Of a stretch of DNA of 64,000 bases, positions 1 through 11,778 are shown in pieces. A program made the translations under genes and the position numbers. The first letter of the stretch is position 1. Each line of letters starts with the position of its first letter. The stretch is from Coprinellus micaceus (taxonomy: Eukaryota > Basidiomycota > Agaricomycetes > Agaricales > Psathyrellaceae). A model generated the notes under the pieces. That model made no database searches, had not been told where the DNA came from, and was given only the letters and a program-made list of their open reading frames with translations. The stretch lies in contig OX596336.1 of assembly GCA_951394405.1 (NCBI GenBank), positions 1,178,001 to 1,242,000 of the forward strand. The letters run 5' to 3'.

Positions 1-182
1 TCTCTATGATGGTCCATGGGCATAACAGGCTGCGGTAGGCTAGATTCGCACTATATATTTCTTCTGTCCATAATCCAAAGTGCCCGGAGGGACCAAAAGA
101 CCGCTAGTGTTTGTCTGTCACGGTGCAGGTCTTTGTGAACAACTCTGGACACTGATTGGGTGTGTGTGTGTATTCCCCCAAG

Positions 183-341
183 GTTAAACGTTACGGTGCA
201 ATGATTGATGGCTTCACTGTGGCTCACTTCTTGACACTTACCGCCACCTACCACCAGCTCTCACCCCAGGCCAGACTCACCGCATTCTTTGGAAAGGGCG
301 GAAAATGGTCTCCACCCGACACCAAGCTGCGTTGGGACTGA
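183..341 (+). CDS. Possible last exon of a gene that begins outside the window
   Basis: A short open frame follows a good acceptor (the AG at 181-182, after a TG-rich and C-rich tract) and ends in TGA at 339-341. It encodes about 52 residues with ordered, fungal-like composition, including a hydrophobic FTVAHFLTLTATY stretch and a KWSPPDTKLRWD tail. I do not recognise the family. The upstream exons would lie before position 1 or in the first 180 bases. It could also be a chance frame. Confidence 0.25.
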   Translation, partial: VKRYGAMIDGFTVAHFLTLTATYHQLSPQARLTAFFGKGGKWSPPDTKLRWD

Positions 342-594
342 GTTTAACTAGCCCACATCCAGTGGCAACCCCGGTCGTGCAGTCACCATCCACTCCGACA
401 GCTGGTACGGGGAGCTCTGGAGGTTTGTACCCTCGAATGCGTGCATATACATGCTGATAACCCTTAATTCAGTGCGCAGTACTCAGGTACCCGGGCCATC
501 GGCGGCGCCAGCACCCTTTGATAGCGAAGTGAACTCAGAGGGTACGTCGACGACACAGTAAATTTGAACATATGGGAGTCACGACGCGTCCCGG

Positions 595-3148
595 ATGGCT
601 TATTTAGACGTGGCAAAACCCCCGGCGAAGCGCAGGAAGAACAGAAAATGGACTCCAGCAATGAAACAGAGCGCGCAGCTGGCTCGGGAGTCAAAAAAAT
701 CACTCATTCGCAACTTTTTGCAGCTTCCGCTAGATATCGTCCTGGAGGTGCGTTTGAATTGGCGTCCAACGGCCATGGAACTTACTCTGTCGACGATTAC
801 TCCTGCAGATGTTCAGTCATTTGCACCCTCGCACCCTCCTCGCTATCGCCCGCACTAGCAAGGAGTTGCGTGCGATGGTGTTCTCGAAGAGGCTTGCCGA
901 TATTTGGAGGAAGTCCCGTGAAGGGTCTGGCGTACCGAAACCTGCTGAGGGATTCTCTGAACCTCGGTGGGCTTCCTTGCTTTTTGACACTACCCATTGT
1001 CAGGTGAGGATGCATATGCATACACACTCCTAGCTCCAATTAATCCGACTAATTCGCTTCGCGCCGTTCCCAAGGTATGTTGGGAATTCGAGAAATCAGC
1101 GGTGGACTGGTACTTCCTAAAGCGTGCTTGCCATGATTGCTTGCACCACCAGTATGTCAAGCAAACGAAGTATTGCCAATTTGTTGTTATTAAATACGCC
1201 ATATCACAGTACCGTTCTCCTCCCAGTTCTCGGTCACGGCCGGTTGGCTGGTCGTTCGGATTACCGCATGCTGAAGTCCGTGGACATCGAGATGCTGGAA
1301 TATATTCCTTGGAAAGTTTACTGTACGTTCTTCTTGCCATCCGAGCATAGCCAAGGCCCACTGACCCCGGAGGATAGTCTCATCTCGGAATGAGATCCAA
1401 AGGGTCACTTTCTGGGATGAAGACGCCGTTAGTGTGGTCAAGGTGTGGCAGGATCTCTCAGGACGCACCGATCTCCCAGGCAGGAAGGCATTTCAAGAAT
1501 GGAAAATGCACCGTCGCGAAATGATACGGACGAACTGGAGCGTAAGTCGTTCAGAGCAGAAACCTCTCAAACGCGTGCTGACCTCGCTTCTAACCATTTC
1601 GCATCTTACAGCTGAGGTCTACGTACCGTCTGTGGAACGTAAGCTGTCTGTACCCGTCCAAGCGGATACTGGAGCATAAGGAAAAGCGGTCGCTCGAGGA
1701 GGATAGATGCAGGCGACTAGAAGAGTGAAGTGTTTTGCTTTTATATTGGGGTCGAGCCAAACTAACAAATCGTCCATGTACTGAAAGAATAAAAGCCCGG
1801 CTGAGAGCGGCAGGATACAGACAAGAGGATATTGAACTATCCAAGCTTTTAGATCATAACAACCACCCGAAAGCCATCTTGTCGGACTCAGGTGCGTGCT
1901 CATTCCCAACTAATTAAACCATGCCAGACTCAGATTCGCCGGGTATTTGCGTCGCCACTCTTCTAACCCATAGATTGGACGCGACTGCAGCCAGTCATCG
2001 AACCTGACGTCAAGCAACTCAGAGACTTTCGTGTCGCTCTTGAAACGGAGCTTGTGACGCACGAACGACTTCTGGTCCTCAAGGGAGTATACCAGGACTT
2101 CCTCAGCACGTTGCCACCCTCAGAACAATATTATTGCCCAGCGGTTGGTTCTCTACGCACAGAAAAGGAGGTCGCCGCCGTCCTGGAGGCCAACAGGAAC
2201 ATCACGGTGACCCAGGCTCACTTCCAACCCGTCGCAGCTAAGATGAGAACGTTCATGGACCAGGCCCGAGTTCGCCTTCAGCAAGACCTTTTGGACGCTG
2301 CCAGAGCACATTCGCAGAATCTCGTGGTGCAGGTGCGGGAACCTTGGCTGTTGGCAAGGAACGTATTCGGGAGGCGTTGGTACGCCACCGACAGCCACCC
2401 TCAAACGGCGAAGGACCGTATCCTCATTGGCTGGAGCATGATTGCCACGCACTCCTACGAAGGCCATTCTAAGGTGTGGTTGCGACCCGGGTTGCCGGTC
2501 CCAGTGCCCAGAGCATTCGATCTTAACGAGAAATCCTCCAAAGACTCGCAGCGACTAATCGCTTTGGCTGGACTGCGCAATACAATCACGGTGGAAGTTA
2601 TGGACGAGCGCGACCCTCGATTCGTATGCCTGGGGGACAGATGCACTGCTATGGATACGACGGAGAGGTTGAAGGTGTTCACCTGGCGCGCAGCGGTAAG
2701 TCCGCCACCATTGGATCCATTTGGTCACGTCCCGACTGAAGGTATCTGCAGCTCTTTCATTTGCACGAGACTGAGCACGGAAATTGGACTTCGATACGCA
2801 TGGCGACTCAACTCGAGATCAAGGCCGCGAAAGACTGGGAAAGTGCCTCCCGAGAGAATGTGAAGGCTTGGTCGTGTAACCATTGTCCTCAGTATCTTGA
2901 AGCCTCAGAAGCGGACACAAAGGCAGCAGTCCTTGCACACCTTGCGGATGAGTGAGTGTTGTCAAATTGTAACTCGAGATCGTTGGGTTGACTTTTGGAT
3001 ACAAAGGCACAGTCTCGTCGATCCCCAAATGCCAGGAGATTACTTCGTCAATGAGCGCTGCCGACATGCGTACGAAGTTCCGTACACGATTTACCAAGAG
3101 GTCACTGCCTTGAGAAGCGCAGTCGCTTGGTGGGGAAGAGGGTACTAG
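595..3148 (+). CDS. F-box protein with C-terminal zinc-finger-like region
   Basis: Likely SCF ubiquitin-ligase substrate receptor. Ten exons are inferred: 595-747, 809-1003, 1075-1151, 1210-1322, 1378-1541, 1612-1724, 1788-1891, 1974-2695, 2752-2951 and 3007-3148. The phases agree at every junction and every intron has GT...AG ends. The first exon is basic and ends in the F-box core LPLDIVLE, which continues in exon 2 as FSHLHPRTLLAIARTSK. A CxxC...CxxC pair follows (CQVC then CHDC, across the exon 2/3 junction), as in a large Agaricomycete F-box family. The middle is helical and charged. The C-terminus has CNHC followed by H and C residues, resembling a degenerate C2H2 finger split by the last intron. 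The ATG at 595 precedes the F-box in frame. The substrate is unknown. The F-box assignment is firm; the finger is an inference. Confidence 0.75.
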
Positions 3149-3684
3149 GCAGTGGCTTCGTCTTGTATTCCTGTTGCGAGACGCTTGCGAGGATTCGGTA
3201 AAATTGAGTTGTCCTTTTCGGGGCACCCGATGGACCGAGGCAAGGCATTTACAATGCTGATACCAGGACTACGTGATGAGATGATGCCCCTATCAACACG
3301 AATAAGCGCCCGTCTGCGGTGATCTGATGGACTCCCCATCTGAGCGTCATTCAATTGAAGTCGATGCATAGAGGGTGAATGTGGCGGGAGAGGTTACACG
3401 AATAACCAAGATGCGATCCCCAGAGATACCCCAACTTCCCTGCTTGTCCGGAACAATGATGTTCGCCATTAGGAAGAATCATTCCTCCATAGGAGGTCGC
3501 ACAAAATACTCGTCTCTACATCCGGCTCTAATTAGAATGAGTGAGTCGCTACCCGTAAATTTTTGAGTCTCAGCACAACGACAATATGTTTCCACCGTAC
3601 GCCAAAGGAAGCGTAGCCGTGTCAAAGCGTTGATCTACAAATACAGTACTCATATTCAGATTCCGAGCACGTTCCCTTCACGCC
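3149..3684. other. Convergent intergenic region
   Basis: This spacer lies between the 3' ends of two convergent genes. No coding frame is supported. It holds one copy of the recurrent element at 3303-3311. Confidence 0.6.
3303..3311 (+). repeat. Recurrent element TAAGCGCCC
   Basis: Convergent spacer. Shares ATAAGCGCCCGTCT with the copy at 13789. Confidence 0.7.
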
Positions 3685-5482
3685 TCAATCATACTCCCTC
3701 TTCGACAACTCCCACAATTTCCCCAACACATCTCCAGGGTTCGCCCTCAGACCATCGTGGTACAACTGATTCGTGATATACTGCTCTAAACCCTTCACCC
3801 TGCTTGCAGTATCCTGCGCCAACTCGAAGTCGACAAACAGGTCCTCCGTATATGTCACCGCCGTAGCCTTGACTTCGTTCTTTGCGAGTTGATCGAGGTC
3901 GTATAGAGGTGCCCAAGAATCATCTTCTGCAAGGATCTCGACGGCTTCTTTGAAGGGACGAAGGGCGGCAAAATCGTCAAACATCTCAGGGAGCATCTAT
4001 ACCAAATGGTTCTTAGCGGTGGTTAGGCGAGCCAAGAGGTATAACGATACCATTTCCCCGATAAAATAAAGTGGTTGGTCCTCGCCGAGCGACTTGACGT
4101 GATCCCAAGAGAATTGAGGGTTTGACTGAATGGCTCGTTTGCCAGCCCATCGCGCGGCAGCCCTGATTGCATATGGACAAATCGTCTCAGATGCCCACGT
4201 CGAATGAGATGCACGACTGGAACGTACCCTTGAGTGTACGCAGGTTCCTGCAGAATTGCGTAAAGAGGATTTCCATCAGTGCCATTGTCGTGCTCAATCG
4301 TCTGGATGGTCTTGTACGAGAGCTGGCCCAAAGTCTCGAGCTCATGAGCCGCTCGGAAGACGATTTCTATTGAAAAAGGAATTGTCGTTCGGAGAGCCTT
4401 AAACACCAGGGTGTAGTGACTTACGGTGAATGTCATCAATCCCGCCTTGCCTCCCCAGATCCATCCCGAGGAGCTGGAACCTAGCAAGAGACAAGGTACT
4501 CCCATTCGGAGTGACAACCTTGTTGGTTTCGAGGTATGAGACGATCTTGCGAACCCGTGCGACATCTTGCGGATACTTCTTGTAGTAGATTTCGTTTCTC
4601 TTCACCAAGCCCGCTGAGCGGCCAGTTAGTCTCTTCATTGTCTCCATCGGTCCCTGCGACTCACGCATGAGCTTCTGATACACCAGCCCAGGTTCCTTCA
4701 ACGCCACTGGTGCCAACCCTCCAGTTAACCAGGACTCCTTCAGCCCCTCGGGGTGGAAGGAAAGGTAGGTCAACGTCAAGAAGCCTCCATAACTCTGTCC
4801 GAGTGTCGTCCACTTCCGATCTTCCTCCTTTTCCCTACCACCCAGAAAAATCTTGCGAATCGCTTCGCAATCCTTGACAATACTGTCGGCGCGGAAGAAT
4901 TTGATGTAGTTCGCGATATCCTGGGCGGTTTTAAGGTGCGAGGGGAGGGTGTCGGCGCTGAGTGGTGTGCTAAGGCCTGTCCCCCGCTGGTCTAGCCACA
5001 GGACCTAGGAGTAGGTTTTCAGCCTGGTGTCACGTCTGCGGTAGCTGGGTTGTACTTGCCTGGTACCCGGCCTTATAAAGCTCTCCCCCAAACCCACCTC
5101 GCTTGACCAAGGGAACTTCGAAGCCTGGTCCCCCTTGCAAGTACAGGACTGTCAAGGATTCTCATATGTCAGTCCCCTGGTTGGGCACCCAATGTTGCGA
5201 CGCTGCAGGTACACACCAATGGGGAGCTTCGCCTGGTCTGCAAGGGACTTCGCCTTGTCCGTGGGGATACACTGACGCGCAAAGACCTTGATCTTCGTAC
5301 TCCCATCTGGGTTGCTCCAGTCGAGTGGGAGGTCGAAGAAGTGTTCTACGACTTTCAAGCCATCTAAGGAAGGTGACCAATGTTAGGGGTAGCACTCGTG
5401 AGGGAAGGGGAGGATACCTACCTTTGATTATGTACGTTTCGAGATTCTCGGGCTCCTTGAAATCCACGTTCAACGCAGTCAT
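3685..5482 (-). CDS. Alpha/beta hydrolase, proline iminopeptidase-like (S33)
   Basis: Predicted prolyl aminopeptidase that would remove N-terminal proline from peptides, probably in the cytosol since no signal peptide is visible. The order of elements matches the family: strand and oxyanion loop LYLQGGPGFEVP, then WLDQRGTGLS, then the nucleophile elbow GQSYGG (about 4784-4801), an LYAILQEP cap segment, and a C-terminal domain ending near 3685. The gene is split by several short introns. One lies between PI and VLYLQGGP: splicing of the GTGTGT donor to the AG before TCCTG restores the motif. The ATG at 5482 (MTALNVDFKEP) is chosen because the longer frame upstream opens only with GTG. The catalytic Asp and His were not placed with certainty. 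Confidence 0.8.
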
Positions 5483-5863
5483 TGGGATCGTTCTGCTCTG
5501 GGACGCTAAAGGGCGGATTGGAAGAGGGCCAAGGTATATAGTGCTTCTCACAGCGGGTTCTCAGTGTTTATAACCATCCAGAGGATGTGATTGCGATCTC
5601 AACCATGTGGACACAATAAGAAGAATGCGAGGCGTGAACTCGGGGACCGGGGGGAAGCACCCCTGGATTTGGAGAGTGCCAATGGAAGCTCGGAAATTGG
5701 CGAGGGGAAGTCGACTATGCGTATAGCGCCTAGGTCGAGGACGTAAGCGGCCCTCTGCGGTATGTTTGTGTGCACGTCGAATGGCTGGTTGGATAACCAA
5801 AAACGAAATCTATATGAACCTCACGTACCCACATATAAATACATGTCAGGAACCCAGACCATA

Positions 5864-6885
5864 TCACCTTCCTCCCTTTATCATATCAACCCCTGTGAGA
5901 TCATCATGCACCCCCTCTTCTTCGTCGTATTCTTCCACGATCTCACTATGTCCGCTGCCGCTCTCTATGGTCTTCGTTTCAGAAGCGGAGGTGCCGTCTT
6001 CGTCCCCATCCCCACATCCACAGTCATACGTCGAGTCGACGTGGGCACAATCAAAGATGGGTTTGTGTAGCCGCTTGTTGACTTCGTTGTGTAGTGCGCA
6101 TAGCCATTGTGATGCGGCGAGACGAGATGAAGTCTGCCATGGTCGTCAAAATTAGGACTACGCACGCAGAGGGATGGAAAGGACGACGGAGGATGCTCAC
6201 CTGAGGGGGGAACCTCTTCAACAACTGCTGGAACTCCGCTGCACATTCGCCGCAAGGGTATAACCTCGACATTAGATGGAAATACGAATTCAGTGCCTCT
6301 CTCTCATCTTGGGTTGGTTTCTGTGGGCATAGATTAGCTTGCAGGGGGAGGCAAAAGAAAGGGGGTGCACACTTTGGGGAACCGGAGGGTCATTGTATGC
6401 CTATTGACCACACATCGTCAACACCGTCAACATTCCGCCCTTGTCGCTCTGCCCAATCCAAGAACTCACATCAACTTCCATGTTGCCCGTCCAAGCTCAG
6501 CCCTACCCCATCTCGTCAGCACACAGGCCCCACCGCAGAGCTACTAGAGCATCGAATACCAATACTGAGATACGCACTTCGCTGTCTCGTTCCCCAACTT
6601 CGGCATGATGACACTACCCTTCGCATTCTTCACCACGAGGAACGCAGAGTTCCCGCCCGCCGGTACGTGGGGCTCCACCCCGCCCTCACCAAATAGCTGG
6701 CCGGTCCAAGGGTCGATATACGATCTTGAAGGTTCGTGGAACATGCTCAGCATCGTGACCAGCACCTAACGCCCATCCCGAAGCGCGAAACGTTAGAAAA
6801 GCCGACAATAACGAGGAGTTGAACCGGGTAGACGTACGAGGATAGTGACCACCACTATCAGGCTTTTCGCGAACCTGGATATCAT
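5864..6885 (-). CDS. ERV2: FAD-linked sulfhydryl oxidase, Erv2 type
   Basis: Forms disulfides with FAD and oxygen, most likely in the ER. Six exons (6838-6885, 6578-6765, 6470-6502, 6373-6400, 6201-6320, 5864-6133) sum to 687 nt, a 228-residue protein. Residues 5-24 form a hydrophobic signal anchor. The Erv/ALR core begins at ELGRATWKLMHTM. The active-site pair is CGEC at 122-125, followed by the WLCxxHNxVN flavin-binding helix (149-158) and IFDC (165-168). A CGC at 177-179 matches the C-terminal shuttle cysteines known in yeast Erv2, which favours Erv2 over mitochondrial Erv1. An acidic tail of about 45 residues follows and is unusual. The minus-strand neighbours show no functional link. Confidence 0.88.
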
Positions 6886-7151
6886 GACGCCCTTGAAGAT
6901 GGTGGTCGGAGGTGAAGAGAGAGATGCATCCGTGGATTGTGGGCGTCGGAGACAAGATGATTGCTCAAGCGAGAATCATGGAAACGGAGGATGACTAAGC
7001 AAACATTAAATTAGCGCCCGTGCGTCGGCGGGGGCCTCGGGCGCTCTAGGGGGGCAGCAGGGGGGACTGGCTTTGTCTGGACAAGATCGTGATATATTCT
7101 ACAATGGGGCGTATCTAAAGGAAAGCTACGGTGTTTATTTGGGAGTGCATT
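6886..7151. other. Short intergenic region
   Basis: A G-rich tract and one element copy (7011-7019) separate two minus-strand genes. No gene is supported. Confidence 0.5.
7011..7019 (+). repeat. Element variant TTAGCGCCC
   Basis: Upstream of the Erv2-type gene. Shares TTAGCGCCCGTGC with the copy at 33924. Confidence 0.55.
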
Positions 7152-9141
7152 CTAGCTTGAGCCAGCCATTTTGCTCAAGCCTGGAATAGACCCGAACCTC
7201 AAAAACCATCGATCCTTGGGCAGGTCGGCGGTCACGACGAATTTAAGTTTAGGGTCACCCCTCGTAGTACCAACACACTTGTGTTCCCCTTCCAAGTCCT
7301 CTCCACTGCCTTGATCTTCTTGGACAACCCATTTACCCTGTAAACGATTATTAACCGAGAGTTCAGCCACACATGATGCGGAAGTACACTCACGGTATAG
7401 TGAACATCGTTCACGGAAATAAACCTCAAATTCGAGTCCTTATTACCCATCATCAAGTCCTTCGCGTCTTCCTCAGTGAATGTCGAATTCGCCTTGGGGT
7501 TTATGGGTCCAGTGTTATCCGCTGGGATCCAGTCGATCTGCAGGGTGAGCGACCTCAGGCGTTCCCCCCCAGAAATGGCTTTCTTGATCATATCCTGCGA
7601 ATCAAGTCACATCAACCTCACAACCAAAGGAAACCAGCAACCCGGCACTCACCACTTTGCCTGAATCAACAACCGACCCACACGTTAGGACCTCCAACCT
7701 CGGACAAAGCTCGAAAAGACACTCTATGTCGCTCAACATAAGCTGTGCGTCGCCCAGCAGCACCTCCCTAACAGTCGGGCCGTGGATTTTCCCAAGCTCC
7801 AAGATATAGCTCCTAGGAACTGTAACCCTTCCTTTGCCCATCACGTTCATGATGAAGCTATGGAGGGAGAAAACCTGGAGACTGGGCTCGGGGCCGGGGA
7901 CGAGTTCATGAATCCAGGGCCACAGTTTCGTGGGTCCCAGGTAGTCTCCAGAAGACGCCCTCACCGTCAGGTTCGTAAGAGCAGGTGGGGGGTTGGAATA
8001 GGACCCAGGGCGGGAGCGGCCAAATGATGGGAGATACTCCGTGTCAAGGACTTTGAGGTTCGGAAGGATGGATAAAACCGAAGTGATAACGGAGGCAGGG
8101 GCGCCTTTAAGGCGCAGCTCTTCGAGGTGTGGGAGGTGGAGGAGAACCGCGATGAGGATCGTTGGAGGAACGCCGGCGCATCTCTGGAATCTCTGTGAGT
8201 TAACGTCCTCGACTTGAACAGACAAACACTTACCCCAAGCTCTAGGTGGGTAAGCGTCGGGCCAAGCAACTCGCTCCATCCTTGCAACACCCGTGGGGGA
8301 CCCTCCATGCACCAGATCGACACCCTCTTCAACCCGGATATCTTATTGATCTCGTCCCAGACCTCAGGCGCCAGCGCATTGTGTGTGCGGATATTCAGCT
8401 CTTCCAACGGGGCAGGGAAGCCCTTGATGGTGTTCAGGAACGCGACCAGAGCGAATCCCTGAGACCGCGAGTCGTCTGTCCAGGTGAAGGATTTGAGCGA
8501 AGTGCATAGCGATATCGCTCTGATCGCCTCCTCCGTGATATCGTTCCAGCCTGCCATAACCCTCACATGCAGAGCCCCTACAGGTCAGGTGAGTCCTCAG
8601 TCGACCTGTATGGGGATTCGTATTCCGCACCAGACTCTGTGACATGGTGAACGTACGACGCGAGTTCCGGCCGGTTCAGCAGCGTGCTCGCTGGGTGGTG
8701 AACGACACTCTGCAAATCACATATCAGTGCCACGACTCGTAGGAACATCATAATACGACTGACTTTGGAGACGATCCTCGTGTCGAGGTTGCGATACAGC
8801 AGCGGCGTCGCGGCCTTGTTGAAGGTCTTGTTCACAACTGCACATACACACCAATCCTTCGCATCGTTGAGGTTCTCGAGGATCGGATAAAGAATATCCA
8901 GAGGTAGATCCGCGAACACAACGCCCCTGCCAAATGCGAAGATCTTCAGTACTCGTTTAGGCGCTCCCAGATAAGCATAAACTCACATCACTTCGACAAC
9001 GAGCTGCTGGTGAGACGAGCTGTCGTGTGCAGTCGTGGGGGTGGAGAGACGGTGGGGCTTGGAAAGGTTTTGGTATTCCTGGGGGTCCAAGTCGATGGCG
9101 AACGTAGGGAAGATACCTGGCTGACTGAGCAATGCTGGCAT
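7152..9141 (-). CDS. F-box/LRR-like protein
   Basis: Likely SCF substrate receptor. The first exon (8987-9141, ATG at 9141) encodes about 51 residues and splices in phase to an exon with the F-box core FADLPLDILYPILENL and a following CAVVNKTF stretch. Later exons carry irregular leucine-rich repeats (LKRVSIWCM, LPHLEELRLKG, LPNLKVLDTEYL, CPRLEVLTCG) over roughly 350 residues, ending at 7152. About six introns are inferred. The exon 1 model is well supported: splicing at AT|GTGAGT restores a complete codon and an open frame. Start codons closer to the F-box are absent, since that frame only opens with GTG. The substrate is unknown. Confidence 0.78.
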
Positions 9142-9833
9142 CAGGAAATAATTGGAATATTTAGGGTTTCCGGGAGTCAGCTGTTGTGTCTGGCCCTCGA
9201 TGAGGTCACAGAGGTGGATGCAATTCTCGCGTCCTGATTGACGTAAGATCAGCTCGAAATACCAGGATATTCCCTCTCTATCTCTCCCATCTCACTTCTC
9301 TGTGATACCAGCCGACAACCCAGCGTGTAAAGAAGACATCTGGATGACGTTGTGCAAGAAATATCAGCGAGTTGGGGCGATTGCAACTGAAGCCACCCCT
9401 CTGAGATAACGTAGGAATACTGAATCTGTGCAGCAGGAATACCTGGACTACGATCCCTAAATAGTGTTACAACTCGACTCAAAAAGGCAAAGAGCAAGAT
9501 GCAAAGCTTGAGATGGAACATCCTCGAGGGGCGATGGTGTTGGAACCGCTTGAGATGGAACAGGTGGAACGGAGGAACGAAAACGCTGGCCCCTGAATAT
9601 GACGATCTTGGAGCCCAGAACCGGGGAGAGGGAGCCAGAAGGCTTCCTTTTCTCTTGGTCCTTGGCAGTGACTGACCGAGTCGACACCGGTTTTTGGTCG
9701 GTTTGCTTGGACTCGGGGATACGGATCATGGAAGGAGACAGGAAGGAGATCAATCCGCACGTGGCGGTATGTCGCCGGGATCAATTCAGTTCAATCTTAT
9801 CTTGAACCTCTTCCCCCACAAAAATCTGTCCCG
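9142..9833. other. Divergent intergenic region
   Basis: About 690 bases separate the start of the F-box/LRR gene (minus) from DPH5 (plus), so both promoters should lie here. Several minus-strand frames exist, but none shows a domain or convincing start. I see nothing else. Confidence 0.5.
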
Positions 9834-10868
9834 ATGTTTTACATCATTGGACTGGGCCTCTGCGATGAGAAGGATATCAGCCTTCGAGGGCTCGAGGTAC
9901 TCCTCCAATATCGTAGAAGCAAGACCGAACTCACGGATGAAGCCAGGCAATCAAGGGTGCCTCGCGCGTATACCTCGAAGCCTACACAAGCATCCTCATG
10001 ATCTCACAAGAACGCCTTGTCCGTCCATAACCCTCCCAGCCTCATCTGCCAATTAACGTGGACACAAGGAAGCCTTCTACGAGAAGCCCATCATCGTCGC
10101 TGACCGTGACATGGTCGAGACGCAATCCGACGAAATCCTCCACAATGCCGACAAAGAGGATGTCGCCCTCCTCGTAGTCGGGGATCCCTTTGGCGCAACA
10201 ACACACACCGACATCGTCCTCCGTGCCCGCGCACAGGGGATCCCCACTCGGGTCATCCACAACGCGTCGATCATGAACGCCGTTGGGGCCTGCGGGCTGC
10301 AGCTGTATAACTTCGGGCAGACAGTGTCGTTGGTGTTCTTCACGGAGAGTTGGAAGCCAGATAGTTATTATGATAGGGTGGCGGAGAATTCGAAGTTGGG
10401 GATGCATACGCTGGTGCTGCTGGATATCAAGGTGAAAGAGCAGAGCGAGGAGAACTTGGCGAGGTGAGTGCGTGCGCTGGTTCAAAGTCGTCAAGCTCAC
10501 ACAATGTATCGCGTCACAGGGGGCGCAAGATCTACGAACCTCCTCGCTACATGTCTATTCCGACCGCTGTCTCCCAAATGATCGAGACAGAAGAGAGTCG
10601 CAAGGAAGGAATTCTCGATCCTGAGTCTACGTTGGCCATCGCCATGTCGAGGGTTGGCGGTGATGCATCACAGCAACGGATAGTCGCGGGTACTCTCAAA
10701 GAACTCCTCGACCAGCCTGTCGACGTCTATGGAGAACCTTTACATAGTATCGTCATCGTCGGTAAACGCGTGCACCATCTCGAAATCGAGTATGCAGAAG
10801 ATTATGCCGTGGATAAGGCGAGCTGGAGGCGTGTCGCGAAGGAGGTATACAAATGTACTGAGTTGTAG
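9834..10868 (+). CDS. DPH5: Diphthine methyl ester synthase
   Basis: SAM-dependent methyltransferase that methylates the diphthamide precursor on eEF2; cytosolic. Four exons (9834-9896, 9947-10018, 10069-10463, 10520-10868) sum to 879 nt, a 292-residue protein, the usual DPH5 size. The start [21 protein letters not shown] is the family N-terminus. Exon 2 gives [12 protein letters not shown]. Exon 3 has the SAM-binding [13 protein letters not shown] segment and [21 protein letters not shown]. The second intron has an unusual GTCCGT donor. It is read co-directionally with LSM4, whose start codon lies about 180 bases downstream. Confidence 0.95.
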
Positions 10869-11051
10869 GGTAGCTTTGCCTTGAAAAATCACGTCTATGA
10901 GTTGTAGTGAGAGTAGATGGTGGGGGTTGGAGAACAAGGCGTGCTCATCGTCGCGCACGGTGAGAAAGCATGAGATCAACATCACAGCCACCCACGCGAA
11001 TGCAGTCATCGCGCGTAAATTGCGGTCCTTGCTCGAAGCACTGGTGTCGCT

Positions 11052-11778
11052 ATGGTATGTTCCAGCTACGACGAACCTTGGATGTGCTAAATTAACCCCA
11101 ATCTGCGGTAGCTTCCTCTATCTCTACTCAATGCGGCGCAAAACAAGCCTATGGTGCGTCACAAGACGCCCTTCGCCCGATTGTCCTACTCAAATCTTAC
11201 CATCCATCCTAGCTTGTAGAACTCAAAAATGGCGAGACGTTCAACGGGCATCTAGTCCAATGCGACAACTTCATGAACATTACGCTGCGAGAAGTCTACC
11301 AAACGAGTGCGGAGGGCGATCGGTTCTGGAAACTGAAGGAGTGTTATATTCGAGGCAGCACAGTACGTCCTCGTTCCCCATGTCTTTGGGCATTATTCGC
11401 TCTTACTCAAGAGGAGATACTGGAGAGTTGATTTTTGGGTCCTCTTTTGTGCGTGCAGATCAAATATCTCCGTGTACCAGACCAACTTCTCGACGCCGTA
11501 AAGGAGGAGCAGAGCAGGGCGCGTGAGGCAGGCCGGAATGCTCGTGGTGGCCATGGTCCAGGAGGCCGAGGTGGTGAGTCCTACTGTTTCCTTTTACTCG
11601 CTGTCATACTGACAGGGTATGTCGTTGTAGGACGTGGCCTTCCTCCTCGCGGCGGTGAGCTCTTACCTCTTCGGATGGAGGTATCTCTCTCTAACATTCT
11701 CTTCCAGCTCGTGGCGGACGTGGTGGCCCCATGCGCGGCGGACCGGGCGTTGGAAGAGGTCGGGGAAGAGGGGCATAG
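11052..11778 (+). CDS. LSM4: U6 snRNA-associated Sm-like protein LSm4
   Basis: Subunit of the LSm2-8 ring on U6 snRNA and the LSm1-7 decapping ring. Six exons (11052-11054, 11112-11153, 11213-11362, 11459-11573, 11631-11654, 11708-11778) join in phase. The first coding exon supplies only the ATG. The Sm fold is evident: [30 protein letters not shown], then [10 protein letters not shown] and the Sm2 motif YIRGSTIKYLRVP. The C-terminus is an RGG/RG-rich tail (GRGLPPRGG...RGRGRGA), as in other LSm4 proteins, where it acts in RNA binding and P-body assembly. Stop TAG at 11776-11778. Confidence 0.95.
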
